From: Chloroflexaceae bacterium
GTDB lineage: Bacteria > Chloroflexota > Chloroflexia > Chloroflexales > Chloroflexaceae
NCBI GenBank assembly: GCA_012031225.1
Contig: JAAUTZ010000042.1
Coordinates: 1 to 32,453, forward strand
Reading direction: 5' to 3'
DNA: 32,453 bases
A program made the position numbers and the translations under genes. This document shows, in pieces, positions 23,689 to 32,381 of the stretch. The notes beneath the pieces were generated by a model, which did no database searches, had not been told where the DNA came from, and saw only the letters and a list, made by a program, of their open reading frames with translations. How positions within the stretch are numbered: the stretch's first letter is position 1; each line of letters opens with the position of its first letter.

Positions 23689-23921
23689 CAGCCTCAATGC
23701 AAATACTTACCCGCTGTGAACGATAGCACAGACTTGGGTTGAGCGACCCTCTCCCGCTAGTCGAGGCGCATGCTTGCGTCCGGCATAGTTGTTGATTCCT
23801 AACACGGAGAGAAGAAACGCTTACCCAAGTGGAACACAACCGCTCGTTGCACACGGCAGAACGATCTGGACATTATCTGGGCCTTACTGGGCAACCCATT
23901 CGAGGAGAGGTGAGGTGGCGC

Positions 23922-25421
23922 GTGAACCTAAATAAGATCTGGCAAACAACGCTAGGAACGCTCCAATTACAGACATCCCGACAGGAGTTTGATACGTGGT
24001 TTAGCAACACCACGCTACTCGGTCTGGAGAACGGCACGGCCACAATAGGCACGGCTTCGACGTTTCATAAAGAGCAGATCGAGAACCGCTACATGTCGCC
24101 CGTGCGCCGTTCGCTGGGCGATGTGGTTGGCTTTCCGGTGCAGGTGCAGATCGTGATTGCCCCGCCCCCCACGCACCCCTACGAGGCGTTGCCACCGCGT
24201 CAGTCAGCCTCGCCCCAGCCCACTTACCTGCTCGATAGCGATGCGGATGAACAGCCCGCCTACCCGCCCCATGCGGCGGATGGCAATGGCATGGCCATGC
24301 CCTACGTCAAGCGTAGCGACCAGCACCGCAACGGTTCCGGCAATGGGTTCGGGGCGGGCGAACCGGTGCAGCACGAGCTAATGAGTGCGCTCCGCACGAG
24401 TATGTTCAATCCGAAGTATACCTTCAGCAGCTTCATCGTCGGGGCGAGCAACCGGATGGCTAATGCTGCTTGCCAAGCCGTCGCCGATCATCCCGCGCAC
24501 GCCTACAATCCGCTCTTCCTGTATGGCGGGGTAGGCTTGGGCAAAACCCACCTGCTGCACGCGATTGGCAACCAAGTGCTAGATCGTGATCCTGAAATCA
24601 ACGTGTTGTATGTCTCTTCCGAGCGGTTCACGAATGAACTCATCAACGCTATTCGTCGCCAACAGAATGAGGAGTTCCGCATCCGCTACCGCAACATTGA
24701 TGTGCTCTTGATTGACGATATTCAGTTCATTGCGGGCAAAGATGCCACCCAAGAGGAGTTCTTCCACACGTTCAATACGCTGCATTCAGCCACCAAGCAG
24801 ATCGTGATTAGCTCAGATCGCCCACCCAAAGCGATTGTCACACTGGAAGAACGGCTCCGCTCGCGCTTCGAGTGGGGCTTGATTGTGGATATTCAGCCGC
24901 CCGATCTGGAAACCCGCACGGCGATCTTACGCGCCAAGGGCGACCAATTGCAGATTCCGATCCCGCCCAATGTGGTGGACTTTTTGGCCCACAAAATCCA
25001 GAGCAACATCCGTGAGCTGGAGGGCTGCCTGAACCGCGTGGCAGCCTATGCCCGCCTGCACAACACCCCGATCACTGTGGATGTGGCCTCTGCCGCGCTC
25101 TCAGAGCTGCTCAACGACAACCACCGCAAGCGGATCACGCCGGAAGCGGTAGTCCGGGCGGTGAGCGAGTATTACGGCATTGATCAGCGCATCCTGTTCG
25201 GGCGCGGGCGCAGTCGCAATATCGTGGTGCCGCGCCACGTTGCGATGTATCTCCTGCGCGAGGAGACCGGCAGCAGCCTTGTCGAGATTGGCACGCTGCT
25301 CGGCGGGCGCGATCACACGACAGTCATTCACGGCTGCGATAAGATTGCCGATGAGATCACCACCGATCACCGCCTGCGGAATGAGGTGCTGGCAATCCGT
25401 GAGAAACTCTACGAGCGGTAA
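23922..25421 (+). CDS. dnaA: Chromosomal replication initiator DnaA
   Basis: Binds DnaA boxes and opens oriC. The 499-residue product has domain I ([26 protein letters not shown]), a variable Pro/Gly-rich domain II (about 85-165), an AAA+ domain with Walker [10 protein letters not shown] (about 202-210) and Walker B LLIDDIQF (about 262-269), and domain IV with the DnaA signature [15 protein letters not shown] (about 460-474). I chose GTG 23922, the family start, with a GAGGTGG site just upstream; the frame is open further back to 23829. dnaN does not follow; rpmG does. Confidence 0.97.
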   Translation: MNLNKIWQTTLGTLQLQTSRQEFDTWFSNTTLLGLENGTATIGTASTFHKEQIENRYMSPVRRSLGDVVGFPVQVQIVIAPPPTHPYEALPPRQSASPQPTYLLDSDADEQPAYPPHAADGNGMAMPYVKRSDQHRNGSGNGFGAGEPVQHELMSALRTSMFNPKYTFSSFIVGASNRMANAACQAVADHPAHAYNPLFLYGGVGLGKTHLLHAIGNQVLDRDPEINVLYVSSERFTNELINAIRRQQNEEFRIRYRNIDVLLIDDIQFIAGKDATQEEFFHTFNTLHSATKQIVISSDRPPKAIVTLEERLRSRFEWGLIVDIQPPDLETRTAILRAKGDQLQIPIPPNVVDFLAHKIQSNIRELEGCLNRVAAYARLHNTPITVDVASAALSELLNDNHRKRITPEAVVRAVSEYYGIDQRILFGRGRSRNIVVPRHVAMYLLREETGSSLVEIGTLLGGRDHTTVIHGCDKIADEITTDHRLRNEVLAIREKLYER

Positions 25422-25445
25422 GGGCTTGCCCGCGCACCAATGGCA

Positions 25446-25454
25446 TGCTATACT
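25446..25454 (+). promoter_or_regulatory. Putative extended -10 promoter of rpmG
   Basis: TGC followed by TATACT (25449-25454), 25 bases after the dnaA stop. It predicts a leader of about 140 bases before rpmG. Confidence 0.55.
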
Positions 25455-25466
25455 TACAAGAGTGGC

Positions 25467-25570
25467 GTGTCTCACCAGCATTTGGGGTGAGGCACTCATT
25501 GTGTCACATTCCTGTTTTCAAGGGACAGGGCACACGCAAAGCAACTGGATTATGGTGAAGGGAGCTTCAC
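25467..25570 (+). promoter_or_regulatory. Structured leader of rpmG with three hairpins
   Basis: Hairpin 1: GTGTCTCACC (25467-25476) with GGTGAGGCAC (25486-25495), 10 bp with one G-U pair. Hairpin 2: CCTGT (25511-25515) with ACAGG (25525-25529). Hairpin 3: GTGAAG (25555-25560) with CTTCAC (25565-25570). The first may also end dnaA transcripts. Could bind a ribosomal protein for feedback control. Confidence 0.45.
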
Positions 25571-25599
25571 ACGCAACCTGTGCAGAAGGATAGAGAACT

Positions 25600-25764
25600 A
25601 TGGCGAGCAAAAAAGGCAACCGCATTGTCATCAAGCTAAAAAGCACCGAAAGCGGGCACACGTATACGACCGAAAAGAACCGCCGCAACGATCCGAGTCG
25701 ACTCGAACTGCGTCGCTACGATCCCTACGTGCGCCGCCACGTCGTCTACCGTGAGACCAAGTAG
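25600..25764 (+). CDS. rpmG: 50S ribosomal protein L33, zinc-free type
   Basis: A 54-residue basic protein. The [22 protein letters not shown] and [15 protein letters not shown] segments are the L33 core. The four Cys of the zinc-binding form are all absent, so this is the C-minus paralog, which many bacteria use when zinc is scarce. ATG 25600 is preceded by AAGGA. L33 usually sits upstream of secE and nusG; here it follows dnaA with its own promoter and is followed only by a terminator, so it is a displaced single gene. Too short to be picked up by longer frame filters. Confidence 0.93.
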   Translation: MASKKGNRIVIKLKSTESGHTYTTEKNRRNDPSRLELRRYDPYVRRHVVYRETK

Positions 25765-25815
25765 GTAGTCGTTTCACCACTACATGTCGTCGAACATTCA
25801 CTGAATAGGACGCAG

Positions 25816-25836
25816 AATCCGAGCTAGGCTCGGATT
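25816..25836. terminator. Terminator of rpmG, overlapping the mfd stop codon
   Basis: AATCCGAGC (25816-25824), loop TAG, GCTCGGATT (25828-25836), followed by TCTT. The stem includes the mfd stop codon (25826-25824), so it serves converging transcripts. Confidence 0.75.
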
Positions 25837-28800
25837 TCTTGCGTATATGTCACAGGCGCATCGTGCCCCAACAGATCAAGTACGCCGATCAGCTTCTCGA
25901 CCCACGCCTCACCCAGCTTGCGCCGATCCAGCCGCACAAACTGTTGCCCCACCTTGATTGTCACGTCGCGCCCGAACCGTCGCCGCAAGCGTTCGCGGGC
26001 GCGGGGATCGAGGGCTGGCAGGCGAATGATGAACTCCTCTGCGGTTGCCACCACCGAGCTAACATTGGCGTGCAGCGCAAGGGCTTTGATCAGCAGCCAC
26101 GTCAGCAGATCAGCAACCGACTGCGGCAGTTCACCAAAGCGATCCCGCAGTTCGCTCCGGAGGGCTTGCACCTCCTGCGGCGTAGTCGCCTCGACCAGCC
26201 GCTGATACACGGCAAGGCGCACCGACTCATCCGGGATGTAGCTCTCAGGGAGGTAGGCGGTAAGCGGCAAATCCAGCGTAACGAGGGGCGTAACCAGCAC
26301 GCGCTCATCCACCACCAGTGGCGCAGGTGCGGCAGGCAGCGGCAGCGCGGTGCCGTTCTCACCCGGGCCACTGCCCATCAGGTTCGGCTTGGGCAACACC
26401 CCCGCCTTAAGCTGCTGCACAGCTTGTTCCAGCAGGCGCGAGTAAAGATCGAAGCCCACCGCCGCAATATGCCCGCTCTGCTCTGCGCCGAGTAAATTGC
26501 CCGTGCCGCGCAACTCCAGATCGCGCATGGCAATCCGAAAGCCTGCGCCTAGCTCGGTGGCTTCTTGGATCGCTTGCAGCCGTTGGCGGGCTTCCTCGCT
26601 GAGCGGGCGATCATTCCGGTAGAACAGGTAGGCATACGCTCGGCTTGCGCCACGCCCGACACGCCCGCGTAGCTGATAGAGTTGGGCTAACCCGTAGTTG
26701 GTTGCATCATCAATGATGATCGTATTGGCGTTGGGCACATCCAGCCCATTCTCGATGATCGTGGTACACACCAGCACATCATAATCGCCACTGAAGAACG
26801 CAAGCATCGCCTGCTCCAATTGGCGTTCGTCCATCTGCCCATGCGCCACCGTAATGTTCGCGGCGGGCACGAGCTGTTGCAGGTGCGTAGCAACGTGAAA
26901 GATGCTCTGCACGCGGTTATGCACATAGTAGACCTGCCCCCCCCGATCAAGCTCACGCTGGATCGCATCACGGGTCAGATGGTCATCATTGGGCAGCACG
27001 TAAGTCTTGATTGGAATGCGGTCTTCGGGCGGGGTGTTAATCAAGCTCATATCGCGGATCCCAGCCAGCGTCATATGCAGCGTGCGCGGAATCGGCGTGG
27101 CGGTCAAGGTTAGCACATCCACTTCCGTGCGAAGTTCCTTGAGGCGTTCCTTGTGGCGCACGCCAAAGCGTTGCTCTTCATCAATGATGAGCAAGCCCAG
27201 ATCCTTAAAGACCACATCTTTGGAGAGCAGGCGGTGGGTGCCAATCAGCATATCCACCTCGCCGCGGGCTAGCCGCTTGATGATCTGGCTCTGTTCGCGG
27301 GGGCTACGGAAGCGCGAGAGCATCTCGATCTCGATGGGAAACGATGCCATCCGTTCACGGAAGGTGGTGTAGTGCTGCTGCGCGAGAACGGTGGTGGGAA
27401 CCAGCACCGCCACCTGCCGCCCCGATTGCACCGCCTTGAATGCTGCACGCAAGGCAACTTCAGTTTTGCCGAAGCCGACATCACCGCAGATCAGGCGATC
27501 CATCGGAGCCGGCGACTCCATATCCTGCTTCACATCGTTCAGGGCCCGCAACTGATCACCGGTCTCGATGAAGCCAAACGACTCCTCTAGCTCGTGCTGC
27601 CAATCGTTATCGGGCGCAAAGGCAAAGCCCTGCTCGGCTTGGCGGCGGGCGTAGATCGCCAGCAAATCATCCGCGAGATCACGCACAGCGGCGCGGGCTT
27701 TGCGCTTGGCCCGCTCCCACTCCTGCGTCCCTAGCCGCGTCAGCGTCGGAGCCGAGTCGCCGGCCCCGATGTAACGGGCCACCCGATCCACCTGATCCAC
27801 CGGCACATAGAGGCGATCCCCGCCAGCATAACGCAACGCCAGATACTCGCGTTCGATGCCGCCGACAGTACGCCGCAGTAAGCCTTCGTACACAGCAATG
27901 CCATGCTCAATATGCACCACGTAGTCGCCCGCCTTCAAGCCGCGCAGAAAAGCTGCCCGCTCATCGGCGGTACGTTGCTTGCGCTGCTGGCGGTGGGTGT
28001 GCGCACGGCGTTGCCGCCACCCGAATAGCTCCGTATCGGTATAGAGCATCAGGTTGCGGGCCGGCAAGTACCAGCCTTCATCCAGTGCGCCGTGCAGCAG
28101 CGTCAGGTGGGGCGGTAGCTCGGCAACACTGGTGGCGCACGCTTCGGCTAGCAGCTCTTGCAGGCGGGCTGCTTGGGGCGAGATCAGGACCACGCGCTGC
28201 GCTTGCTGCACGCGCTTGGCAATCTCTTGCACCACCCGCTTCAGCTGGCCCCCGTATCGCTCAACCGCCGTGAATTGCGGCGCGGGCACGGCTTGCAACG
28301 GGGGCAGGCGGTGCAAGCCCGGCAGATCGGGGATACCATCGTTGTTGCTTAGATCAAGCAGCAACGGGCTAGCCGTAGCACTGAGGGTCTGCTCAATCAG
28401 TTCATCCCACACCAGATACGGGCGCGGATAGGCGGCAGGCAGTTCGCCACTCAGCAACAGCTCGGCGTGCTGTTCTTCCGCACGGAAGTGCCAATCGTGG
28501 GCAACCTGTGCCAGCCCCCCAAGCTCATCGCAAGCGAGCACGCTCGCGGGCGGCAGATGCTCCACAAGGGCACTGCCCGCCTGCTCAAAAAACGGGGTCA
28601 GCACCGCCCAGCTATCGCGGTAGTCGCCCATTTCGAGGCGGCTGAGCATCTGCACCCAGACCGCCCGCGCTTCGGGGCGCATGGTGCTGAGGTCAAGCGT
28701 AGCAAGGCGGGCATAGGCGGCAGCGGCATGCCACATCGGGGCTTCATAGGCGGGTACGACACTGACATGGTTGAGGCGTTGTTCACTGCGCTGGCTCGCC

Positions 28801-29465
28801 GGATCGAAGCGGCGCAGGCTGTCGAGTTCATCGCCAAACCACTCGATCCGGAGCGGCTGTTCATCGGCGGGCGACCAAATATCCACCAGCCCGCCGCGCC
28901 GCACCAACTCGCCCGGCTGCTGCACTAGATTCACGCGCTGATAGCCCTGTGTCAGCCATTGGCGCAGCAATCCTTCTTGGGCATACGGCTGCCCTACCTG
29001 TAGCGTGATCGTCGCCTGCCGCAGAGCCGCTGGGGTGAGCGTAGGCTGCAACACCGCCCGCACCGGCGCAACAATCACCGGCGGATGGTCGGGCGCGTAG
29101 CTCGTAAGGGCGTGCAGCACCGCGAGGCGTTGGCGTAGCACCGAGATGCCCGGCGCGATGAGTTCATACGGCAGGGTATCATGGGCGGGGAACAGCAGCA
29201 CGGGCTGCTCGTCGAGCCACTCAGCAAGCGCAGCGTGGGCCCGCTGGGCGTGGTCACTACTGGGCACCACATAGAGTAGCGGCGCGGGGTGGTGGGCCGC
29301 CAATGCCGCTAGCACCGGCACGCGTGCTGCACCGAGCAGCGGCCCAAGCTGGATCAAGGCGGGCGTGGGCACACCGCCCACACGGGCCGCAAGGCGCGTA
29401 TGCACGGCAGCTACTTCAGGCAGTGCCGCGATCTCATTCCGCAGACTCCGCAGATTGACCAACAT
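25824..29465 (-). CDS. mfd: Transcription-repair coupling factor Mfd
   Basis: Translocase that removes stalled RNA polymerase and recruits UvrA to lesions. The 1213-residue product has UvrB-like N-terminal domains, the RNA-polymerase interacting (CarD-like) domain around residues 505-590 (GDYVVHIEHGIAVYEGL, EYLALRYAGGDRLYVPVDQVDRV), and RecG-like motor motifs. These are ICGDVGFGKTEVALRAAF (Walker A, about 655-672), LIIDEEQRFGV (Walker B, about 755-765), TLTATPIPRTLHMTL, and QLRGRVGRGASRAYAY. The C-terminal TRCF domain is complete. Start ATG 29465 is preferred over the upstream 29555 frame. A monocistronic gene with promoter at 29569-29597. Confidence 0.97.
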   Translation of the reverse strand: MLVNLRSLRNEIAALPEVAAVHTRLAARVGGVPTPALIQLGPLLGAARVPVLAALAAHHPAPLLYVVPSSDHAQRAHAALAEWLDEQPVLLFPAHDTLPYELIAPGISVLRQRLAVLHALTSYAPDHPPVIVAPVRAVLQPTLTPAALRQATITLQVGQPYAQEGLLRQWLTQGYQRVNLVQQPGELVRRGGLVDIWSPADEQPLRIEWFGDELDSLRRFDPASQRSEQRLNHVSVVPAYEAPMWHAAAAYARLATLDLSTMRPEARAVWVQMLSRLEMGDYRDSWAVLTPFFEQAGSALVEHLPPASVLACDELGGLAQVAHDWHFRAEEQHAELLLSGELPAAYPRPYLVWDELIEQTLSATASPLLLDLSNNDGIPDLPGLHRLPPLQAVPAPQFTAVERYGGQLKRVVQEIAKRVQQAQRVVLISPQAARLQELLAEACATSVAELPPHLTLLHGALDEGWYLPARNLMLYTDTELFGWRQRRAHTHRQQRKQRTADERAAFLRGLKAGDYVVHIEHGIAVYEGLLRRTVGGIEREYLALRYAGGDRLYVPVDQVDRVARYIGAGDSAPTLTRLGTQEWERAKRKARAAVRDLADDLLAIYARRQAEQGFAFAPDNDWQHELEESFGFIETGDQLRALNDVKQDMESPAPMDRLICGDVGFGKTEVALRAAFKAVQSGRQVAVLVPTTVLAQQHYTTFRERMASFPIEIEMLSRFRSPREQSQIIKRLARGEVDMLIGTHRLLSKDVVFKDLGLLIIDEEQRFGVRHKERLKELRTEVDVLTLTATPIPRTLHMTLAGIRDMSLINTPPEDRIPIKTYVLPNDDHLTRDAIQRELDRGGQVYYVHNRVQSIFHVATHLQQLVPAANITVAHGQMDERQLEQAMLAFFSGDYDVLVCTTIIENGLDVPNANTIIIDDATNYGLAQLYQLRGRVGRGASRAYAYLFYRNDRPLSEEARQRLQAIQEATELGAGFRIAMRDLELRGTGNLLGAEQSGHIAAVGFDLYSRLLEQAVQQLKAGVLPKPNLMGSGPGENGTALPLPAAPAPLVVDERVLVTPLVTLDLPLTAYLPESYIPDESVRLAVYQRLVEATTPQEVQALRSELRDRFGELPQSVADLLTWLLIKALALHANVSSVVATAEEFIIRLPALDPRARERLRRRFGRDVTIKVGQQFVRLDRRKLGEAWVEKLIGVLDLLGHDAPVTYTQEIRA

Positions 29466-29568
29466 CGTATTAACCCCTGCCCCAGACACCCGCCGCACAT
29501 TGGCGGGCGTGCCAAAAGACCAGATGACCGAGATAGACAACTGGCCCTGTAGCAATTTTCCCTCTCGT

Positions 29569-29597
29569 GTTATAGCACGGATTCGCCTTCTGGTAAA
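29569..29597 (-). promoter_or_regulatory. Putative mfd promoter
   Basis: Minus strand: TTTACC (29597-29592), 17-bp spacer ending in TGC, then TATAAC (29574-29569). The leader is about 95 bases. Confidence 0.6.
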
Positions 29598-29629
29598 GGT
29601 ATCTGGTCAGAAACGGGGACGGATGCCAA

Positions 29630-29658
29630 TTGACAGAGACGAGTCGGCGTGTTACCAT
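29630..29658 (+). promoter_or_regulatory. puhE promoter
   Basis: Perfect TTGACA (29630-29635), 17-bp spacer ending in TGT, then TACCAT (29653-29658). It diverges from the mfd promoter, the two -35 boxes being about 33 bp apart. Confidence 0.65.
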
Positions 29659-29702
29659 CATTTTAGTATCATATGCAAATTTTTGGACAGGAATGGCTGA
29701 CA

Positions 29703-30515
29703 ATGCCAGACACCCTCGCCACTTGGGTACATATCTACCTCATACCCGCGATCATCACCATGCTCCTGTGGGGCGGCTTAACAGTGGCACTGATGTGGCT
29801 CAATCGGCGCGGCGCAGGGCCCGCACGCTGGTCACTTCTGTTTACCATACCGGTACTCCTGCTGGCCCACCATCAGCTTTGGGCCGTGCGCCACAGCACC
29901 GATGCCACCAGCATTTATGTTGCGTTCGTGGCGGGCATGCTGATCTGGGCATGGCACGAACTAGCTTTCTACAGCGGCGTTATCACGGGGCCGTGGCGCA
30001 AGCCGTGCCCCCCGCACGCCAAAGGCTGGGATCGTTTCTGCTACGCACTCGGCACACACCTCTATCACGAAGTTGCAGTTGCAGTTGAAGCCGCGCTGCT
30101 CTGGTGGGTCTTCCACGATGCCGTCAATGTGATTGGTGCGCTCACCTTCGTGCTGCTGTGGGCTTTGCAGCACAGTGCCAAGCTCAATGTCCTGCTCGGT
30201 GTGCGGAGCCTTGACGTTGCCGCCCTGCCCAAGCATCTCCACTATCTGGGCAGCTTCTGGAACCAACGCGCCCTAAATGCCTTCTTCATTCCCGCAATGA
30301 CGGTCATGATCGGCGTGGCGATTGGGCTGTGGGTACAAGTCGGGCTACATGTGCCGCACGATCACGCGATTGCCTTGACGTTACTCGCAACGCTGCTGAC
30401 ACTCGGCGTGTTGGAGCATGGGTTGCTGGTGGTTCCGGCCCTTGCGCCCCACGCAACAGTCAACAAGCCCCCGGCGCGGGCAGATATATCGCACCTGAAT
30501 AACTACCCCGATTAG
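29703..30515 (+). CDS. puhE: Photosynthetic complex assembly protein PuhE (DUF3623 family)
   Basis: A 270-residue integral membrane protein with about seven hydrophobic helices. The sequence blocks fit the DUF3623/PuhE family: LLFTIPVLLLAHHQLWAVR, MLIWAWHELAFYSGVITGPWRKPCP, GTHLYHEVAVAVEAALLW, LQHSAKLNVLLGVR and LPKHLHYLGSFWNQRALNAFF. In purple bacteria puhE is in the puh operon and acts in assembly of the reaction centre; its exact role is unproven. ATG 29703 has AGGA about ten bases upstream; ATG 29673 would lie only about 8 bases from the predicted transcription start and has no ribosome-binding site. It marks the host as phototrophic or descended from phototrophs. No other photosynthesis gene is in view. 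Confidence 0.85.
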   Translation: MPDTLATWVHIYLIPAIITMLLWGGLTVALMWLNRRGAGPARWSLLFTIPVLLLAHHQLWAVRHSTDATSIYVAFVAGMLIWAWHELAFYSGVITGPWRKPCPPHAKGWDRFCYALGTHLYHEVAVAVEAALLWWVFHDAVNVIGALTFVLLWALQHSAKLNVLLGVRSLDVAALPKHLHYLGSFWNQRALNAFFIPAMTVMIGVAIGLWVQVGLHVPHDHAIALTLLATLLTLGVLEHGLLVVPALAPHATVNKPPARADISHLNNYPD

Positions 30516-30546
30516 TGCTCGTTGCCTTCAGGCTGGGCCGATCACG

Positions 30547-30780
30547 CTACCCCAAGCGCACCATCTCCAACAAAGTATCGCCGCGCAACTGCACATAGGG
30601 GGTGTCGTTTTCCGGCTCATCCAACAGGTGCAGCCCCAGCGTTTCATGCAAGAAGTCGTTCAACGCATCCACATCTGGAAAGGTCACATACGTTGCGTGA
30701 TCGCCCTCGTTGTACGCCACGCGCCACAGTTGCCCTAGTCGCTCATCGCGCCACACACGCAAATCACTCAATGCAGTCAT
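30547..30780 (-). CDS. Small protein of unknown function
   Basis: A 77-residue acidic protein (TALSDLRVWRDERLGQLWRVAY, then TYVTFPDVDALNDFLHETLGL). I do not recognise the family. ATG 30780 has a strong AGGAGG eight bases upstream, so the frame is almost surely translated; the longer frame reaching 31011 lacks such a site and is rejected. The pattern of a beta strand ending in TF and a helix with FPDVDALNDFL is common in small regulatory or binding domains, but no function can be assigned. It converges on puhE with a 31-bp gap. The 188 bp between its start and 30969 show no other gene. Confidence 0.7.
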   Translation of the reverse strand: MTALSDLRVWRDERLGQLWRVAYNEGDHATYVTFPDVDALNDFLHETLGLHLLDEPENDTPYVQLRGDTLLEMVRLG

Positions 30781-30951
30781 GGTATTCACCTCCTGCACGC
30801 GGCAGTGCCATTCGGCATACTCCCCGCAGTGCGCTGTTCTCACCTCTTGACGATTCATAGTAGCGCAGAGTTGCGTGTTTTCACTGGGATTGGGATGAAG
30901 GTTTGATGAGCATGCAATGAGGCAGATCTCAGATTGCGTTGTCTGTGCCTG

Positions 30952-30960
30952 TGCTACAAT
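30952..30960 (+). promoter_or_regulatory. Putative extended -10 promoter of the deacetylase gene
   Basis: TGC followed by TACAAT (30955-30960). The transcript would begin at about 30966-30968, only a few bases before the GTG at 30969. Confidence 0.55.
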
Positions 30961-30968
30961 AGGGAATT

Positions 30969-32381
30969 GTGAGGACACAATCAACAATATCACCAACAGC
31001 ATCCCGCCCAATCCTTGCCGCCACGCTACTTGCGGTGCTGCTGCTGCTTGTCATCGCTGGGGGCGTGGGGCTATTCATGCAGCAACGCCTTGCGGCATGT
31101 GCCTACGTCCCCCTGATCGGCGCGAACATCTTGCCCAATGCCGCGCTGCGGCCCAACCCCAACCAGCCCACGCTGCCCGACGGCTGGCGAGCCGCCGCGC
31201 CGGGCGTGCAACTCGGCGAGTTCGCGCTTGATGGCGATGGCCGCGCCCTGCAACTGATGGGCATTGCCAACTATGTCGAAACGCCGCCCGTGCCGGTGCA
31301 GGGCGGGCAACGCTACTGCGTTACGGCCCGCGCCATCACCGACACGCCGCTCGGCTCACCCACGCGGGTGCAGCTCAGGGCCCACTGGTTTGATGCACAG
31401 GGGCAACCTATCGGCACGCCGCGCATTGTGCCCCCCGCCCCGGATAGCTGGCAGCCGGTAGTGCTGTGGCAGCCGGACAACCCGCCAGAGGACTGGGCCT
31501 ATCTCCGCGCCGATGTTGCCGCCCCGCCCAATGCCGCTAGCCTGCGCGTGCGCGTGCAACCTGCCGCCGATGATCGCATCTACCTTGATGTGCTGCGCGT
31601 GCAGCGCGGCGGCAACGCGGCGGCGTGGCAACCCGATCCGCCCCCCACGCCGCCCCCACTCACGATCTTGCCGTGGCCGGGCGGCAAGCAGGCCGCCGTC
31701 TCCTTCTCCTTCGATTGGGAGACGGCTATGGGCGGCCTGATCCACTCGCGCTCGGTGGATGATCCTAACAGTGCCCAAGACCCACTGGTGCGGGGCATGC
31801 GGATGCGTGCGGGCGTGACGACCACGCTGGCCATCTTTGCGCCGTATGGCATCCGCGCCACCTACTTTGCGAATGGCTACAACTTCCTCGCGGGCAACTC
31901 AGAGCGGCGCGAGTTTATGGGCAACCCCACCTATGCGTGGGCCAATACCGCCAATCGCTGGACTTCCGATCAGTGGCAGCAGCAGGCGTGGTTTGCCCCC
32001 GATCCGCACGGCACCAGCGCGACCCACCCGGAATGGTACTTTGCCGATCTGATCCCGCTCATCCAAGCCGCCGATCAAGATATTCAGAGCCACACCTTCA
32101 GCCACTTCTACGGCGGCTTTGTCACCGCCACCGATTGGCAAGCCGATCTGCAAGCGTGGCACGCGGTTGCCGCCGAGCAGGGCGTGCCGCCGGCTGTCGC
32201 GCTCGCCTTCCCGTGGAGCAGCAGCGGCGGCATGAGCGACGCAAGTTGGCACACCCTCGCCGAATACGGCATCACCACCATTACCCGCACGAGTGGGCAA
32301 GCGCAGTTCAATCTGTTCCCGCGCACGGTTGAGGGCGTGGTGGCCGAGCCGCACTGTGGTACCTGCCATGACAAGAAGTGA
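30969..32381 (+). CDS. Membrane-anchored polysaccharide deacetylase-like protein, possibly C-terminally truncated
   Basis: A 470-residue protein with an N-terminal transmembrane anchor (about residues 15-37). Next is a beta-sandwich region of carbohydrate-binding type (about 50-215, ending IYLDVLRVQRGG), a Pro-rich linker, then a NodB-like domain. NodB motif 1 (SFSFDWETAMGG) and motif 2 (SHTFSHFYGG, HxxxH) are present; motif 3 is the variant AFPWSSSGG. The later motif with LxH is missing: the protein stops at CGTCHDKK, soon after ITTITRTSG. It would remove acetyl groups from a surface polysaccharide or peptidoglycan if active. The start is GTG 30969, almost at the predicted transcription start, so the message may be leaderless. 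Confidence 0.75.
   Translation: MRTQSTISPTASRPILAATLLAVLLLLVIAGGVGLFMQQRLAACAYVPLIGANILPNAALRPNPNQPTLPDGWRAAAPGVQLGEFALDGDGRALQLMGIANYVETPPVPVQGGQRYCVTARAITDTPLGSPTRVQLRAHWFDAQGQPIGTPRIVPPAPDSWQPVVLWQPDNPPEDWAYLRADVAAPPNAASLRVRVQPAADDRIYLDVLRVQRGGNAAAWQPDPPPTPPPLTILPWPGGKQAAVSFSFDWETAMGGLIHSRSVDDPNSAQDPLVRGMRMRAGVTTTLAIFAPYGIRATYFANGYNFLAGNSERREFMGNPTYAWANTANRWTSDQWQQQAWFAPDPHGTSATHPEWYFADLIPLIQAADQDIQSHTFSHFYGGFVTATDWQADLQAWHAVAAEQGVPPAVALAFPWSSSGGMSDASWHTLAEYGITTITRTSGQAQFNLFPRTVEGVVAEPHCGTCHDKK

Noticed and set aside
25422-25599. Possible tRNA between dnaA and rpmG
   Set aside because: The hairpins do not form a cloverleaf, and no T-loop GTTCRA motif or anticodon arm is present.
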